Of a stretch of 64,000 nucleotides of DNA, positions 45,169-55,139 are shown piece after piece. Source of the DNA: Peteryoungia wuzhouensis (GTDB taxonomy: Bacteria > Pseudomonadota > Alphaproteobacteria > Rhizobiales > Rhizobiaceae); NCBI RefSeq assembly GCF_003205195.1, contig NZ_QJRY01000008.1, forward strand, positions 150,191 through 214,190. The letters are read 5' to 3'. The number at the start of each line of letters is the position of its first letter. The stretch's first letter is position 1. Both the position numbers and the translations under genes were made by a program. Under the pieces are notes generated by a model. That model saw nothing but the letters and a program-made list of their open reading frames with translations, was not told where the DNA came from and made no database searches.

Positions 45169-46871
45169 TGGGCAGCCTCCATGACACCATCGACATCTCG
45201 GGCCGCGTGCTGGTTTCAGGCTCCGCCGAGGGAGAGGTGCTGTTCACCGACACCGCGCTCAGCTTCTGGGGTGGTGCGGATGCCGTGACCGGCGAGATCA
45301 TCGACCGGCATCACCCGCTGAGCGGCGAGCGGCTGACGGGCCGCGTCTTGGCGCTGCCTACCAGCCGTGGCTCCTGCACCGGCAGCGGCGTGATCCTCGA
45401 ACTGATCCTCAACGGACAAGGTCCGGCCGCTATCGTGCTCGAACACCCCGAGGCGATCATCACGCTGGGCGTCATCGTCGCGGAGGAGGTGTTCGGGCGG
45501 TCCATTCCGGTGATTGCAGTCGGCAAGGAGAAGTTTGCCACATTGAAGACAGCTAGACGCATCCGGATCAGCAATGCCGTTGCAGGCATCGGTTCGGACA
45601 TCGCGCTCACGGATCAGGACCAGGCCATTCGCTGTGGAGAGCGGGGCGAAGCGGCTGCCGTTGCGATGCGGATCGTGCTGCGGATGGCGGCGCTTGAAGG
45701 CGCCAAAGATCTGATCGACATCACCCGCTCCCATATCGACGGCTGCATCTATACCGGTCCTGGCGGCCTCGCCTTTGCCGAGAAGCTGCGCGATCTCGGC
45801 GGTCGCGTCGTGGTGCCGACGACACTGAATGCGATTTCGGTCGATCACCGGCGCTGGCAGGCGCAGGGTGTCTCGGAGGCACTCGGGCGCCCGGCAACTG
45901 ATGTGGCCGATGCCTATGTGGCGATGGGGGCTCAAGCCACCTTTACCTGCGCGCCCTATCTGCTCGATGACCGGCCCGCACGTGACGAGCAGATCGTCTG
46001 GGCGGAATCGAATGCCGTCGTCTATGCCAACAGCGTGCTTGGCGCCCGGACGATGAAATATCCTGACTATCTCGACATCGCGATCGCGCTGACGGGCCGG
46101 GCCCCCAAGGCGGGCTGTCATCTGCCGGAGGAGCGCGCACCGCAGGTCCGGGTCACCGTGCCACCGCTTGAGGATGTGGACGACAGTCTCTGGCCGTTGC
46201 TTGGATATCTCATTGGGACCGTTTCGCCCGATCAGATACCACTGGTCGAGGGGCTGTCCCAGCACCACCCGGATACGGACGCCCTGAAGGCTTTCGGGGC
46301 CGCCTTTGCCACGACATCTGCCGCGCCGATGTTTCATATCTCAGGTGTGACGCCGGAGGCCGCCGATGCCGAGACCTTCGCGGCACTCGACCTTCCGACC
46401 ATCTCCCTCACCGACGAAGACCTGCTTCGCGCCTGGCACGAACTGAACGGCGCAGAGGCGGGTTCCGTGCAATTGGTCTCGCTCGGCAATCCACATTTCT
46501 CCGCCACCGAACTGGCCGCGCTTGCCGCCCTCTGCCGTGGGAAGACCCGTCATCCGCACGTACCCCTGGTCGTCACCTGCGGGCGCGCCGAAATGGCGAA
46601 GGCGGAGTCCTCGGGCGATGTCGCCGCGCTCACGGCCTTCGGCGTCACCCTCGTCAATGATACCTGCTGGTGCATGGTGACCGAGCCTGTCATTCCCGTC
46701 GATGCCAAGGTCATCATGACCAATTCCGGCAAATATGCCCATTACGGCCCAGGTCTCACCGGGCGGACCATGCGGTTTGGCAGTCTAGCCGCCTGCGTGG
46801 AGGCCGCCGTGACGGGTGAAGATCGCGGCGTTTTGCCTCCATGGCTCGGTGCGCCTGTGGGTAAGTGCTGA
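45165..46871 (+). CDS. Aconitase X (cis-3-hydroxy-L-proline dehydratase-like), fused form
   Basis: A 568-residue single-chain aconitase X. The N-terminal small domain (DUF126, residues 1-140) holds the catalytic-Ser segment TSRGSCTGSGVILE; the large domain (DUF521) follows with VVVPTTLNAISVDH, a metal/cluster Cys region FTCAPYLLDD and LVNDTCWCMV, and the end segment TNSGKYAHYGPGL. Known AcnX enzymes of this kind dehydrate cis-3-hydroxy-L-proline, some with a [2Fe-2S] cluster, and others act in the archaeal mevalonate route. ATG 45165 overlaps the DUF2891 stop. No other hydroxyproline genes lie nearby, so the substrate stays open. Confidence 0.87.
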   Translation: MMGSLHDTIDISGRVLVSGSAEGEVLFTDTALSFWGGADAVTGEIIDRHHPLSGERLTGRVLALPTSRGSCTGSGVILELILNGQGPAAIVLEHPEAIITLGVIVAEEVFGRSIPVIAVGKEKFATLKTARRIRISNAVAGIGSDIALTDQDQAIRCGERGEAAAVAMRIVLRMAALEGAKDLIDITRSHIDGCIYTGPGGLAFAEKLRDLGGRVVVPTTLNAISVDHRRWQAQGVSEALGRPATDVADAYVAMGAQATFTCAPYLLDDRPARDEQIVWAESNAVVYANSVLGARTMKYPDYLDIAIALTGRAPKAGCHLPEERAPQVRVTVPPLEDVDDSLWPLLGYLIGTVSPDQIPLVEGLSQHHPDTDALKAFGAAFATTSAAPMFHISGVTPEAADAETFAALDLPTISLTDEDLLRAWHELNGAEAGSVQLVSLGNPHFSATELAALAALCRGKTRHPHVPLVVTCGRAEMAKAESSGDVAALTAFGVTLVNDTCWCMVTEPVIPVDAKVIMTNSGKYAHYGPGLTGRTMRFGSLAACVEAAVTGEDRGVLPPWLGAPVGKC

Positions 46872-46960
46872 CGTCACCGAAACTTCACCTGATCGCAATC
46901 GGTGCGACATGAAGCCTCTCTAGCACTTTGGCGTTTCCTCCCTTCCAACAAGGTGACGCC

Positions 46961-48319
46961 ATGACCAAAGCTCTTCTGACGTCTGCTGCTCTCTTCATTC
47001 TCTTCGTCTCCCAGGCTTCGGCCGAGGAGAAGGTATTCCCCGCCAAGCTGGTGAACCAGGCGATCCTGCCGGCCAACACCATCATTGCCGCCCCGGCTGA
47101 TGCGCCTGCCTATCTCAAGACCTCCGGCAAGTTCTCGACCGCCGACCGCAAGCGCGCCGAGGCCATCGGCTCCGTTCCCGGCAAGGATGGCGTGCGTCCG
47201 ACCGGCCTGTCGCTTCCCTTCGACGGCCAGCCCGTACAGGGTTTTTCCGGCATCAAGGCCATGCCCGACGGCAGCTTCTGGAGCCTGTCGGACAACGGCT
47301 TCGGTTCGAAGACGAATTCCACCGATGCCATGCTGATGCTGCATCACCTGACCTTCGACTGGGATGCCGGCACGGTAAAGGTCGAAAAGACCCTGTTCCT
47401 CACCGATCCCGACAAGAAGGCACCCTTCCCGATCACCATGGAAGGCTCGGACAAGCGTTATCTGACCGGGGCGGATTTCGACGTCGAATCCATCCAGCCG
47501 GTGGCGGATGGCTTCTGGGTCGGCGAAGAACTCGGCCCCTACATCCTGAAGTTCTCGACTGAGGGCGTGCTGACCGACGTCATCGCGACAAAGGCCGGCG
47601 AGATCGACGTGAAGTCGCCCGACAATCCGACCATCGTCGTCCCGGCCAACCCGGCCGCCAAGATGCCGGCCTTCAACCTGAAGCGCTCCGGCGGCTATGA
47701 GGGCCTTGCCCTGTCGAAGGACGGCACGAAGCTCTATGGCCTGCTCGAAGGTCCGCTCTATCTCGAAGACGGCTCGGTTGAAAAGGCGGATGGCCTCACC
47801 GCCCTGCGCATCATCGAACTCGACGCCGCCTCCAAGGCCTGGACCGGCAAGACCTGGCTTTACCCGCTGTCCGAAGGCGGCGAAGCAATCGGCGACTTCA
47901 ACATGATCGACGCGACCACCGCTCTCGTGATCGAGCGCGACAATGGTGCGGGTGTGGCGGAAAAGGCCTGCGCCGATCCGAAGGCACCGGCTGCCGACTG
48001 CTTCGCCGTCCCGGCCAAGCACAAGCGCATCTACAAGATCGAGATGACGGAAGAGAATGCCGGCAAGGCCGTGCGCAAGATCGGCTATATCGATCTGATG
48101 AAGATCGAAGACCCCGACAACAAGAAGCGCCAGGGCGGCGGCGAAGGTTTCTACGACATGCCCTTCGTCACCATCGAGAATGTCGACGTGGTCGACCCGA
48201 CCCATATCATCGTCGGCAACGACAACAACCTGCCGTTTTCGGCCGGCCGTGCGCTGGACAAGGCTGACGACAGCGAGTTCGTCCTGCTGGAAGTCGGGGA
48301 ATTCCTCGCGGCGAAGTAA
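46961..48319 (+). CDS. Exported esterase-like phytase-family protein
   Basis: A 452-residue periplasmic protein of the esterase-like phytase family (PF13449-type beta-propeller). The signal peptide is MTKALLTSAALFILFVSQAS with cleavage after ASA. Blade-like segments include PVQGFSGIKAMPDGSFWSLSDNGFG, GFWVGEELGPYILKF, GGYEGLALSKDGTKLYGLLEG and FYDMPFVTIENVDVVDPTHI. ATG 46961 has AAGG upstream. It stands alone. The family is thought to hydrolyse phosphate or carboxyl esters; the actual substrate is unknown. Confidence 0.85.
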   Translation: MTKALLTSAALFILFVSQASAEEKVFPAKLVNQAILPANTIIAAPADAPAYLKTSGKFSTADRKRAEAIGSVPGKDGVRPTGLSLPFDGQPVQGFSGIKAMPDGSFWSLSDNGFGSKTNSTDAMLMLHHLTFDWDAGTVKVEKTLFLTDPDKKAPFPITMEGSDKRYLTGADFDVESIQPVADGFWVGEELGPYILKFSTEGVLTDVIATKAGEIDVKSPDNPTIVVPANPAAKMPAFNLKRSGGYEGLALSKDGTKLYGLLEGPLYLEDGSVEKADGLTALRIIELDAASKAWTGKTWLYPLSEGGEAIGDFNMIDATTALVIERDNGAGVAEKACADPKAPAADCFAVPAKHKRIYKIEMTEENAGKAVRKIGYIDLMKIEDPDNKKRQGGGEGFYDMPFVTIENVDVVDPTHIIVGNDNNLPFSAGRALDKADDSEFVLLEVGEFLAAK

Positions 48320-48374
48320 GCGCGACGCCGGGGATTGTGCGGCCTAGAGCCGTCCCCGGCAATTCAACAACGTT

Positions 48375-48414
48375 CTGCCGCACAACTGAGCCTCATCGGC
48401 TGAGTTTGCGGCAG
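48375..48414. repeat. Large hairpin between convergent genes
   Basis: CTGCCGCA at the left pairs with TGCGGCAG at the right, and the stem continues inward through AACT and GAGCC with one bulge and one mismatch to a loop around TCAT. It lies between the convergent stops at 48319 and 48509. No T-run follows, so it is not a standard terminator; a repeated palindromic element is possible. Confidence 0.55.
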
Positions 48415-48508
48415 ATATCTTTCCCCTTGCGTGGCGGCGCTCCGCTATGGAGACCGGAAGTTCGAGCACGACTACGTGTTTCGTGGGCCATGGTGGTCTT
48501 TGTATGCC

Positions 48509-49030
48509 TCAAGCACCGGGCGCCCCTCTCTTTGACTTGAGCCACGTCCGCACTCGACCGCGCGCATTCTCGTAAGGTGACGAGGTGTTGAACTGGATCA
48601 TACGCCCCATCGGCCACTTCTCATACCAGGGACTGCCATAGAGCTCCTCGTTGCTGCGCGCGTCGATCTCGGAAACAATCCGCCCCTTCGCCTGTGCCAA
48701 GCGCTCAAGAACCTGCGGATATGGGATGCCCTCGTAATCTTCGTAGAATTTTTGAGCGAGCTGCCCCAACTCGTTCCACTTGAATCCTGTTTCTGGAAAA
48801 TCGACCGGCTGACCTGCCGCGTCCCGGTCAAGCCATTTCAGAACCAGCTCGTTCCACCCCACCAGATATGCTGCAAGATTGGCAACGCTCATCTTCGTTC
48901 CCTTCCTGTGACCCTCCAGGCTTTGTTCATGGACCAAGGAAACCGGAACGCCGCGCAGCTCTCTATCAAGTTTGTCGAAGCTCGATTCGATCGCTGCCAG
49001 CAACTCGTCTTTGTTTTGGGGAACCGCCAC
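48509..49030 (-). CDS. ClbS/DfsB-family four-helix protein
   Basis: A 173-residue protein of the ClbS/DfsB (DUF1706) family, a DinB-like four-helix bundle. Recognisable parts are the N-terminus NKDELLAAIESSFDKLDREL, then KMSVANLAAYLVGWNELVLKWL and GRMIQFNTSSPYENARGRVRTW. ClbS hydrolyses the cyclopropane of colibactin to protect its producer; most homologues have no known role. The start is GTG 49030 with AAGGTAGAAGA upstream. It stands alone, transcribed toward the hairpin at 48375. Confidence 0.85.
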   Translation of the reverse strand: MAVPQNKDELLAAIESSFDKLDRELRGVPVSLVHEQSLEGHRKGTKMSVANLAAYLVGWNELVLKWLDRDAAGQPVDFPETGFKWNELGQLAQKFYEDYEGIPYPQVLERLAQAKGRIVSEIDARSNEELYGSPWYEKWPMGRMIQFNTSSPYENARGRVRTWLKSKRGAPGA

Positions 49031-49246
49031 GCTCTTCTACCTTCGTCGCCTCGCCGACCGACGCGACAATTTACATTTCAACTCTCAACCACCAAAACAG
49101 GCCAAACCCGCAGAAGGCGAGAGGACAAATTGTTGCACGCTGAGATGCAAGGCAAGGGAGACGAGGCATGATACCCATGCGGAGGAAAAGCCGATGGCTA
49201 CGTCGAGCCAGCTCGGTCTTCTGTCCACTGCATCTGGCGTTTCGAC

Positions 49247-50767
49247 TTACTCGAACACAAACGCCAGCCGCTTGCCGGTGAGCTTGGCGAGCTGCGTCAG
49301 GCGGCCATCCAGCCGTTCGCCGGAAAAGACCTCGTAAGCCTTCGGCACGACGAATTCGAGATCGAGCTCGGGATTGTCGGAGCGGCGGAAGGTCAGGTCG
49401 TGGACGATGCCGGGCATCGAGGCTGAAAACAGATAGACCACGCGCAGCATGCCGCCGACAAGCTTTGCTCTATCGAGCAGGCGTTCCGTGGCGATTGCCG
49501 CCAAAGGACCGGTCTGGCCGTCGTCATGCAGGCCTTCGAAGCGGTAATAGTTGGTGAGCGCGATGAAGGCGCGGCCCGGATGGGTGATGCCGACGAAGGA
49601 GGAGTGGGCAATCACGTTCAGGGCCTGCAGGCCGCGATAATCAGGATGGGCGCGCCAGCTGATGTCGGCCAGCAGGCAGGCGGCCTGGCGGTAGCGGCTT
49701 TCCTCTTCCGTTTCCTCGATATCGAAGAAAGGCATCATGCGACCGGTCCAGTCCGCAAGTTCGCGGGCGTGTTCCGGTGAGCGGGCGCGCAGGATCGCCA
49801 GTTCGTCGGCCGCTTCCAGGAGCGGGTCGAGCGCCTGCTCTTCATCCAGCAGCAGTGAATACAGATAGCCTTCGCGCACACCCTGGGCGGAGAAGCAGAC
49901 GGTGCGCGGCTTCATCACCTCGATCACTTCCCGCAGCGCAATGGCGCCGAAGGGGATCAGATTGCGGCGGTTCTTGGAGATCGAAGCCCAGGCCGGATCG
50001 CGGCTGTTGGCGCCGGAAATGATCTCGTCGAGAAAGAAGGCGATCTCGTCATAGGGCAGCTCATAACCTTGCATCATGTGCAGCGGATATTTGCGGATCT
50101 CCATGTGCAGCTTGGCGATGTTACGCCAGGTGCCGCCGACCGCATAGAAGGTGCGGCCCATGCCCTTGGACAGAAAATTGGCGCCTGAAATCAGCTTTTT
50201 CGCCATGGCGCGCGCCTTGGGCAGCGATCCCTCCACGGCCTCCGAAAGACGCAGACCGCCGAGCGGCAGGGTGATGCCCTTGCCGAAGGTCTTGCCGCTG
50301 ATGTCGATCAGTTCCAGCGAACCGCCGCCGAGGTCTCCGGCGATGCCATCGGCGTCATGGAAGCCGCTGATGATGCCGAGCGCCGAATATTTTGCTTCTT
50401 CCTCGCCTGTCAGCACGACGATCTCGTGGCCAAGAATCTCTTCGGCGCGGGCGATGAAATCAGGACCGTTCGAGGCCTCGCGGGCAGCGGCGGTTGCCAG
50501 CACATACATGCGGGTCGCCTGAGCCTGTTCGGAGAGTGCACGAAAGCGCCTGAGAGCCGCAAGCGCACGCTCGACGCCCTGCTCGTCCATGCGACCGGTC
50601 GTTGCGACCCCCTTGCCGAGACCACACAGAACCTTCTCGTTGAACAAGACCGTCGGTGCGCGGGAGAGCCCCTCATAGATCACCAGACGGATCGAGTTCG
50701 AGCCGATGTCAACGACGGAGACAGGGGCAATCCCGGGAAGACGCCCCTGCGCTTCAGATCTTGTCAT
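49247..50767 (-). CDS. ppx: Exopolyphosphatase
   Basis: A 506-residue Ppx/GppA phosphatase, which removes terminal phosphate from polyphosphate or hydrolyses pppGpp. The actin-like ATPase fold shows VSVVDIGSNSIRLVIYEG, LTGEEEAKYSALGI and AGDLGGGSLELIDI, and an HD-like C-terminal domain follows (SWRAHPDYRGLQALNVIAHSS). It begins 12 bases after the ppk stop on the same strand, so synthesis and degradation of polyphosphate are encoded together. Confidence 0.93.
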   Translation of the reverse strand: MTRSEAQGRLPGIAPVSVVDIGSNSIRLVIYEGLSRAPTVLFNEKVLCGLGKGVATTGRMDEQGVERALAALRRFRALSEQAQATRMYVLATAAAREASNGPDFIARAEEILGHEIVVLTGEEEAKYSALGIISGFHDADGIAGDLGGGSLELIDISGKTFGKGITLPLGGLRLSEAVEGSLPKARAMAKKLISGANFLSKGMGRTFYAVGGTWRNIAKLHMEIRKYPLHMMQGYELPYDEIAFFLDEIISGANSRDPAWASISKNRRNLIPFGAIALREVIEVMKPRTVCFSAQGVREGYLYSLLLDEEQALDPLLEAADELAILRARSPEHARELADWTGRMMPFFDIEETEEESRYRQAACLLADISWRAHPDYRGLQALNVIAHSSFVGITHPGRAFIALTNYYRFEGLHDDGQTGPLAAIATERLLDRAKLVGGMLRVVYLFSASMPGIVHDLTFRRSDNPELDLEFVVPKAYEVFSGERLDGRLTQLAKLTGKRLAFVFE

Positions 50768-50779
50768 GAGGTACCAGTG

Positions 50780-52972
50780 TTAGCGTTTCCTGCCGGAAAT
50801 CAGGCCGGCGATCAGTTTCGGTGCACTCGATTTCAAGGCTTCGCCCCGGCCCGACAGGCTGGGATTGGTCATGAAATAGTGCTGGGCGTTGAAAGGTTCC
50901 TCACCCTGTCGCACCTCGATACGGCGTGACGTTCCGTCGGCCAATATCTCGTAGCTCTGCTGGTTGTCAATCAGGTTGCCCAGCATGATCTGGGACAGCA
51001 CCTGCTCATGCACCGTCGGGTTGATCAGCGGCACCAGCGTTTCGACGCGGCGGTCGAGATTGCGCGGCATCATGTCGGCCGAGCCGATATAGACGAGTGC
51101 CTTTTCCGACGGCAGACGATGGCCGTTGCCGAAGCAGAAGATGCGGCTGTGTTCAAGGAAACGGCCGACGATGGACTTCACCCGGATATTGTCCGAGAGG
51201 CCGGCAACACGGGGGCGCAGGCAGCAGATGCCGCGGATGACAAGGTCGATCTCGACACCGGCCTGGCTTGCGGCATAGAGCGCATCGATGATCTCGGGGT
51301 CGACCAGCGAATTCATCTTCATCCAGATCTGCGCCGGGCGCCCGGCCTTGGCGTGCTCGATCTCTTCGTTGATGTGCTTGAGGATACGCGGGCGCAGTGT
51401 ATAGGGCGACACCGCCAGCTTCATGCCCTCTTCCGGCTCGCCATAACCGGTAATGAAGTTGAAGACATTCGCCATATCGTGGGCGATCTTCGGGTTGCAG
51501 GTGAAGAAGGACAGGTCCGTGTAGATCTTCGCCGTCACCGGATGGTAGTTGCCGGTGCCGAGATGGCAATAGGTGCGGAGCTTGCCGTCTTCACGACGTA
51601 CGACCATCGACATCTTGGCATGGGTCTTGAGTTCGATGAAGCCGAAGACGACCTGCACGCCCGCGCGCTCCAGGTCGCGCGCCCAGCGGATGTTCGCCTC
51701 TTCGTCGAAGCGGGCCTTGAGTTCGACGAGCGCCGTCACCGACTTGCCGGCTTCGGCGGCATCGATCAGGGCGCGGACAATCGGGCTGTCGTTCGAGGTA
51801 CGATAGAGGGTCTGCTTGATCGCCAGCACGTCCGGATCGCGCGCGGCCTGCAGCAGGAACTGCACGACGACGTCGAAGCTTTCATAGGGGTGGTGGACGA
51901 TCATGTCCTTTTCGCGGATCGCGGCCAGGCAGTCGCCGGCATGTTCGCGCACACGCTCGGGGAAACGGGCATTGTAGGGCTCGAAGCGCAAGTCGTCGCG
52001 CGGGGCCTTGCAGATCTCGGAGATGGTGTTGAGGGCCAGCAGGCCCGGCAGGACGGCGACGCGATTGTCCGGGACGTTCAGTTCGTGGACAACGAACTGG
52101 CGGAGCGCCACCGGCATTTCGGAATCGACCTCGATGCGGATGACCGAGCCGCGACGGCGGCGCTTGAGCGCCGTCTCGAAGAAGCGCACGAGATCCTCGG
52201 CCTCTTCTTCCACTTCGATATCGCTGTCTCGGATGATGCGGAAGGTGCCGAAGCCCTTGACCTCGTAACCCGGATAAAGCCGGTTGATGAACAGGCCGAC
52301 GACATCCTCCAGCGTGATGTAGCGGATGGTCTGGCCGATATCCTGCAGGCGGATGAAGCGGTCGAGCGTCGGCGGCAGACGCAGAAGCGCCGTCATCGGC
52401 TCGCCCGTCCGGCTGGAGCACAGCTGCAGGCCCATGGAGAAGCCGAGATTGGGAATGAAGGGGAACGGATGGGCCGGATCGATGGACAGCGGCGTCAGGA
52501 CCGGGAAGATCGAATCCTCGAAGGTATTTTCCAGCCAGCGGCGGTCGTCGTCGGAGAGGGCTGCCGGACGGACGATCAGGATCTCCTCATTGGCGAGATA
52601 CTGCTGCAGAACGGCCAGCGACGCCTGCTGCTCCATCTGCAGGTTGTCGATTTCCTTCAGGATGTCGTCCAGCTGCTCGGCCGGCGTCTTGCCATCGGGG
52701 CTGCGCACCACGATGCCCTGGCGCACCTGACCTTCGAGGCCGGCGACGCGAACCATGAAGAACTCATCGAGGTTGGCCGCAGAGATCGACAGGAATCGGA
52801 CCCGCTCGAGAAGCGGATGGGCGGTGTTCAACGTTTCCTCGAGGACGCGGCGATTGAACTGCAGCCAGGAAAACTCGCGGTTGACGAAGCGTAGCGGGCT
52901 GGTGCGGATATCTTCCGCTGCGGCCGCATCCTCGCCGTTTGTCCCAACCGTCTCGTTTACCGCGCTGTCCAT
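50780..52972 (-). CDS. ppk: Polyphosphate kinase 1
   Basis: PPK1 makes polyphosphate from ATP through a phosphohistidine intermediate. The 730-residue protein opens with [20 protein letters not shown] and carries the catalytic core segments [36 protein letters not shown], and [20 protein letters not shown], which includes the His that is phosphorylated. The C-terminal region ends [14 protein letters not shown]...[14 protein letters not shown]. GAGGGA precedes the ATG at 52972. It is followed at 12 bases by ppx and preceded by hdaA. Confidence 0.96.
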   Translation of the reverse strand: MDSAVNETVGTNGEDAAAAEDIRTSPLRFVNREFSWLQFNRRVLEETLNTAHPLLERVRFLSISAANLDEFFMVRVAGLEGQVRQGIVVRSPDGKTPAEQLDDILKEIDNLQMEQQASLAVLQQYLANEEILIVRPAALSDDDRRWLENTFEDSIFPVLTPLSIDPAHPFPFIPNLGFSMGLQLCSSRTGEPMTALLRLPPTLDRFIRLQDIGQTIRYITLEDVVGLFINRLYPGYEVKGFGTFRIIRDSDIEVEEEAEDLVRFFETALKRRRRGSVIRIEVDSEMPVALRQFVVHELNVPDNRVAVLPGLLALNTISEICKAPRDDLRFEPYNARFPERVREHAGDCLAAIREKDMIVHHPYESFDVVVQFLLQAARDPDVLAIKQTLYRTSNDSPIVRALIDAAEAGKSVTALVELKARFDEEANIRWARDLERAGVQVVFGFIELKTHAKMSMVVRREDGKLRTYCHLGTGNYHPVTAKIYTDLSFFTCNPKIAHDMANVFNFITGYGEPEEGMKLAVSPYTLRPRILKHINEEIEHAKAGRPAQIWMKMNSLVDPEIIDALYAASQAGVEIDLVIRGICCLRPRVAGLSDNIRVKSIVGRFLEHSRIFCFGNGHRLPSEKALVYIGSADMMPRNLDRRVETLVPLINPTVHEQVLSQIMLGNLIDNQQSYEILADGTSRRIEVRQGEEPFNAQHYFMTNPSLSGRGEALKSSAPKLIAGLISGRKR

Positions 52973-53034
52973 GTCTTCGTCCCTCTATTGACCCTTGGGC
53001 CACGTATTACAGTATGACGACAGTTCTGTGACGC

Positions 53035-53742
53035 CTAGTCCCCGCCCACCGGCTGTTCGAGCGTCTCCAGCACTTCTGCGGCAAGGCTGCGGCTGATGCG
53101 GGTGCGGCGCGAGAGCGCCACCTTGTCCAGGCGGTCGACGACCTGCTGGGCGGCGGTGAAGGATCGTTCCATCCGCTTCACGATATACCCAACGATCTTG
53201 TCATCAATGTAAAGCTGGCGATCGGCAAACAGCTTCATGATCAACTGGCCCAGAAGCTCTTCATCCGGGGCGCCGATCTCGACCACGGTGGCCGCCTTCA
53301 ATCGTGACGCAAGGTCCGGCAAAGCGACATTCCACGAGGGCGGGAAGCTGCGCGAGGTGATCAGCAGCGAGGTGCCATGCTGGCGCACGGCATTGATGAC
53401 ATGGAAAAGCTCGACCTCGTCGAAGCCGTTGCGATCGGCATCCTCCAGCACGACGGGTCCGGCGGCCGCGAGGCTTGATGCCCCCTGCCCGGCTTTCGCC
53501 TGGATATCGGCGGCGCCGCTGACATCGCGAAAAATCTGCGCCAGATGCGATTTGCCGGAGCCTTCCGGTCCCTGGAGGATCACCACCGGCGACGGCCAGG
53601 CCGGCCAGGCATCGACCAGCGACACAGCGGCCGCCAGACGCTCGGACACCAGAAGGTCGTCACGCCCCGTGGCGGATCCATGATCGAAGACGAGCGGCAG
53701 CTGTTCGCCGGGCCGCTCGGGAGCCCGTTTGACGTCAGTCAT
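53035..53742 (-). CDS. hdaA: HdaA, DnaA-related replication inhibitor
   Basis: A 235-residue AAA+ protein related to DnaA but without its DNA-binding domain, which with the beta clamp stimulates DnaA-ATP hydrolysis and limits initiation. The N-terminal clamp-binding motif is EQLPLVF (residues 13-19); Walker A is GPEGSGKSHL, followed by a DADRNG Walker-B-like site and the sensor-2 stretch SRRTRISRSLAAEVL. It abuts the AI-2E permease gene (TGA directly before ATG), a fixed arrangement in Rhizobiales. Confidence 0.92.
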   Translation of the reverse strand: MTDVKRAPERPGEQLPLVFDHGSATGRDDLLVSERLAAAVSLVDAWPAWPSPVVILQGPEGSGKSHLAQIFRDVSGAADIQAKAGQGASSLAAAGPVVLEDADRNGFDEVELFHVINAVRQHGTSLLITSRSFPPSWNVALPDLASRLKAATVVEIGAPDEELLGQLIMKLFADRQLYIDDKIVGYIVKRMERSFTAAQQVVDRLDKVALSRRTRISRSLAAEVLETLEQPVGGD

Positions 53743-54900
53743 TCACTTCTCTGTGGCCTGGGACGCGCTCTCGCCGCCGATTTCACTGACGGTGGGGGTT
53801 GCAGCGAGCGAAAGATCGAGCGCCGAACCATAATAGAGATCGCTGTCAAGATATCGCGAGATTGCAAAGCGGACAAGCACGCCGATGGCGGCAGCCGCCG
53901 GGACCGCCACGAGCACGCCGACAAAGCCGAACAGCGCGCCAAAGGCAAAGAGGGCAAACATCAGCCAGACCGGGTGCAGGCCGACGCTTTTGCCCACCAG
54001 CTTGGGCTGCAGGATATTGCCCTCGATGAACTGGCCGAGGAAGAAGATGCCGGCGATGACGCCGATCCAGATGAAGTCCGGCCAGAACTGGACCAGCGCA
54101 ACGCCGACTGCCAGCAATAGCCCGACGGTGGAGCCAACATAGGGGATGAAGCTGATCAGACCGGTGAAGAAGCCGATGAGGAGGCCGAAGTTGAGCCCGG
54201 CGAGCGACAGGCCGACGGCATAAAAAATGCCGAGAATGAGGCAGAGCGAGCCCTGACCGCGCACGAATCCGGCGATCGTGTTGTCGAGTTCCGTCGCCAA
54301 CTGGCGCACCGTGGCGAGCTGGTTGCGCGGCACCCAGCTGTCGACCTTGGCGATCATGCGGTCCCAGTCGAGCAGCAGGTAAAAGGCGACGACCGGGGTC
54401 ACGACGAGCAGGGAGACGATGTCGAGCAAAGCCTTGCCGGAGTTCCAGATCTGCTCGATCAAAGTGCCGATAAAGCCGACGCCCTCGCTCAGATAGCGGG
54501 AGAAGTTCTGGCGGATCGTTTCCATCTGGCCATCCACCCAGTCGGGCAGCCAGGAGGCATTTGAGGTCGCGATGAAGCTCTGGAGCTGCGAGACATATTC
54601 AGGCACGCGCTGGATGAAGTCGTTCAACTGGCTCGCCAGCACAGGGATGATGATCATCAGCGACAGCACGAAGACGATGACGAAGGAGATCAGGATGACG
54701 ACCGTCGCCATCAACCGGCTGAGCCCGATCCGCTCCAGGCGGTCGGCCACCGGATCAAGGAAATAGGCGAGCGCCATGCCGGCGATGAAGGGCAGCAGGA
54801 TCGAGGAGAACATCATCAGGAAGACGACGAAGACGGCCAGCGCCAACAGCCAGAACAGGGCCTGGCGGCGGAGGCCGATTGCGCTGATGTTGCGAGCCAT
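53743..54900 (-). CDS. AI-2E transporter (PerM) family protein
   Basis: A 385-residue membrane protein of the AI-2E/PerM family with eight predicted helices in a 2-1-5 type arrangement. A long periplasmic-side amphipathic region at 75-145 ([19 protein letters not shown]) and the late motifs [10 protein letters not shown] and [23 protein letters not shown] are diagnostic. Substrates of the family vary (autoinducer-2, Na+/H+ exchange). ATG 54900 has GGAG seven bases upstream; an upstream extension in frame is non-homologous. Divergent from purM. Confidence 0.9.
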   Translation of the reverse strand: MARNISAIGLRRQALFWLLALAVFVVFLMMFSSILLPFIAGMALAYFLDPVADRLERIGLSRLMATVVILISFVIVFVLSLMIIIPVLASQLNDFIQRVPEYVSQLQSFIATSNASWLPDWVDGQMETIRQNFSRYLSEGVGFIGTLIEQIWNSGKALLDIVSLLVVTPVVAFYLLLDWDRMIAKVDSWVPRNQLATVRQLATELDNTIAGFVRGQGSLCLILGIFYAVGLSLAGLNFGLLIGFFTGLISFIPYVGSTVGLLLAVGVALVQFWPDFIWIGVIAGIFFLGQFIEGNILQPKLVGKSVGLHPVWLMFALFAFGALFGFVGVLVAVPAAAAIGVLVRFAISRYLDSDLYYGSALDLSLAATPTVSEIGGESASQATEK

Positions 54901-55139
54901 ATCCTGTCTCCGTCTGGAATTCGTGGTCGGCCTCCATGCTGCGCATGCGAGGCAATTCGTCCCTAGGAGATAGGTCACCCCCGAACCAAAGGTCAAGAAC
55001 TCGCGGAGGAGCAAGTTCCATATCCGCAACCCTGCGGCCAGTTTGGCCGGGAAATCGTGCACTTGTCCGGCTCCCGGCTTGCATATCGGGCCTCTTCATG
55101 CCATGGCCAGCCCAAATTCTCGCAGGATCGGAGGCAGGC

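Noticed and set aside
49194..49337. 47-codon plus-strand frame with GGAGG upstream, overlapping the 3' end of ppx
   Set aside because: The ribosome site is good, but the product is a Ser/Thr-rich string with no membrane or domain pattern, and more than half of it is antisense to ppx. The 216-base gap before ppx otherwise shows nothing.
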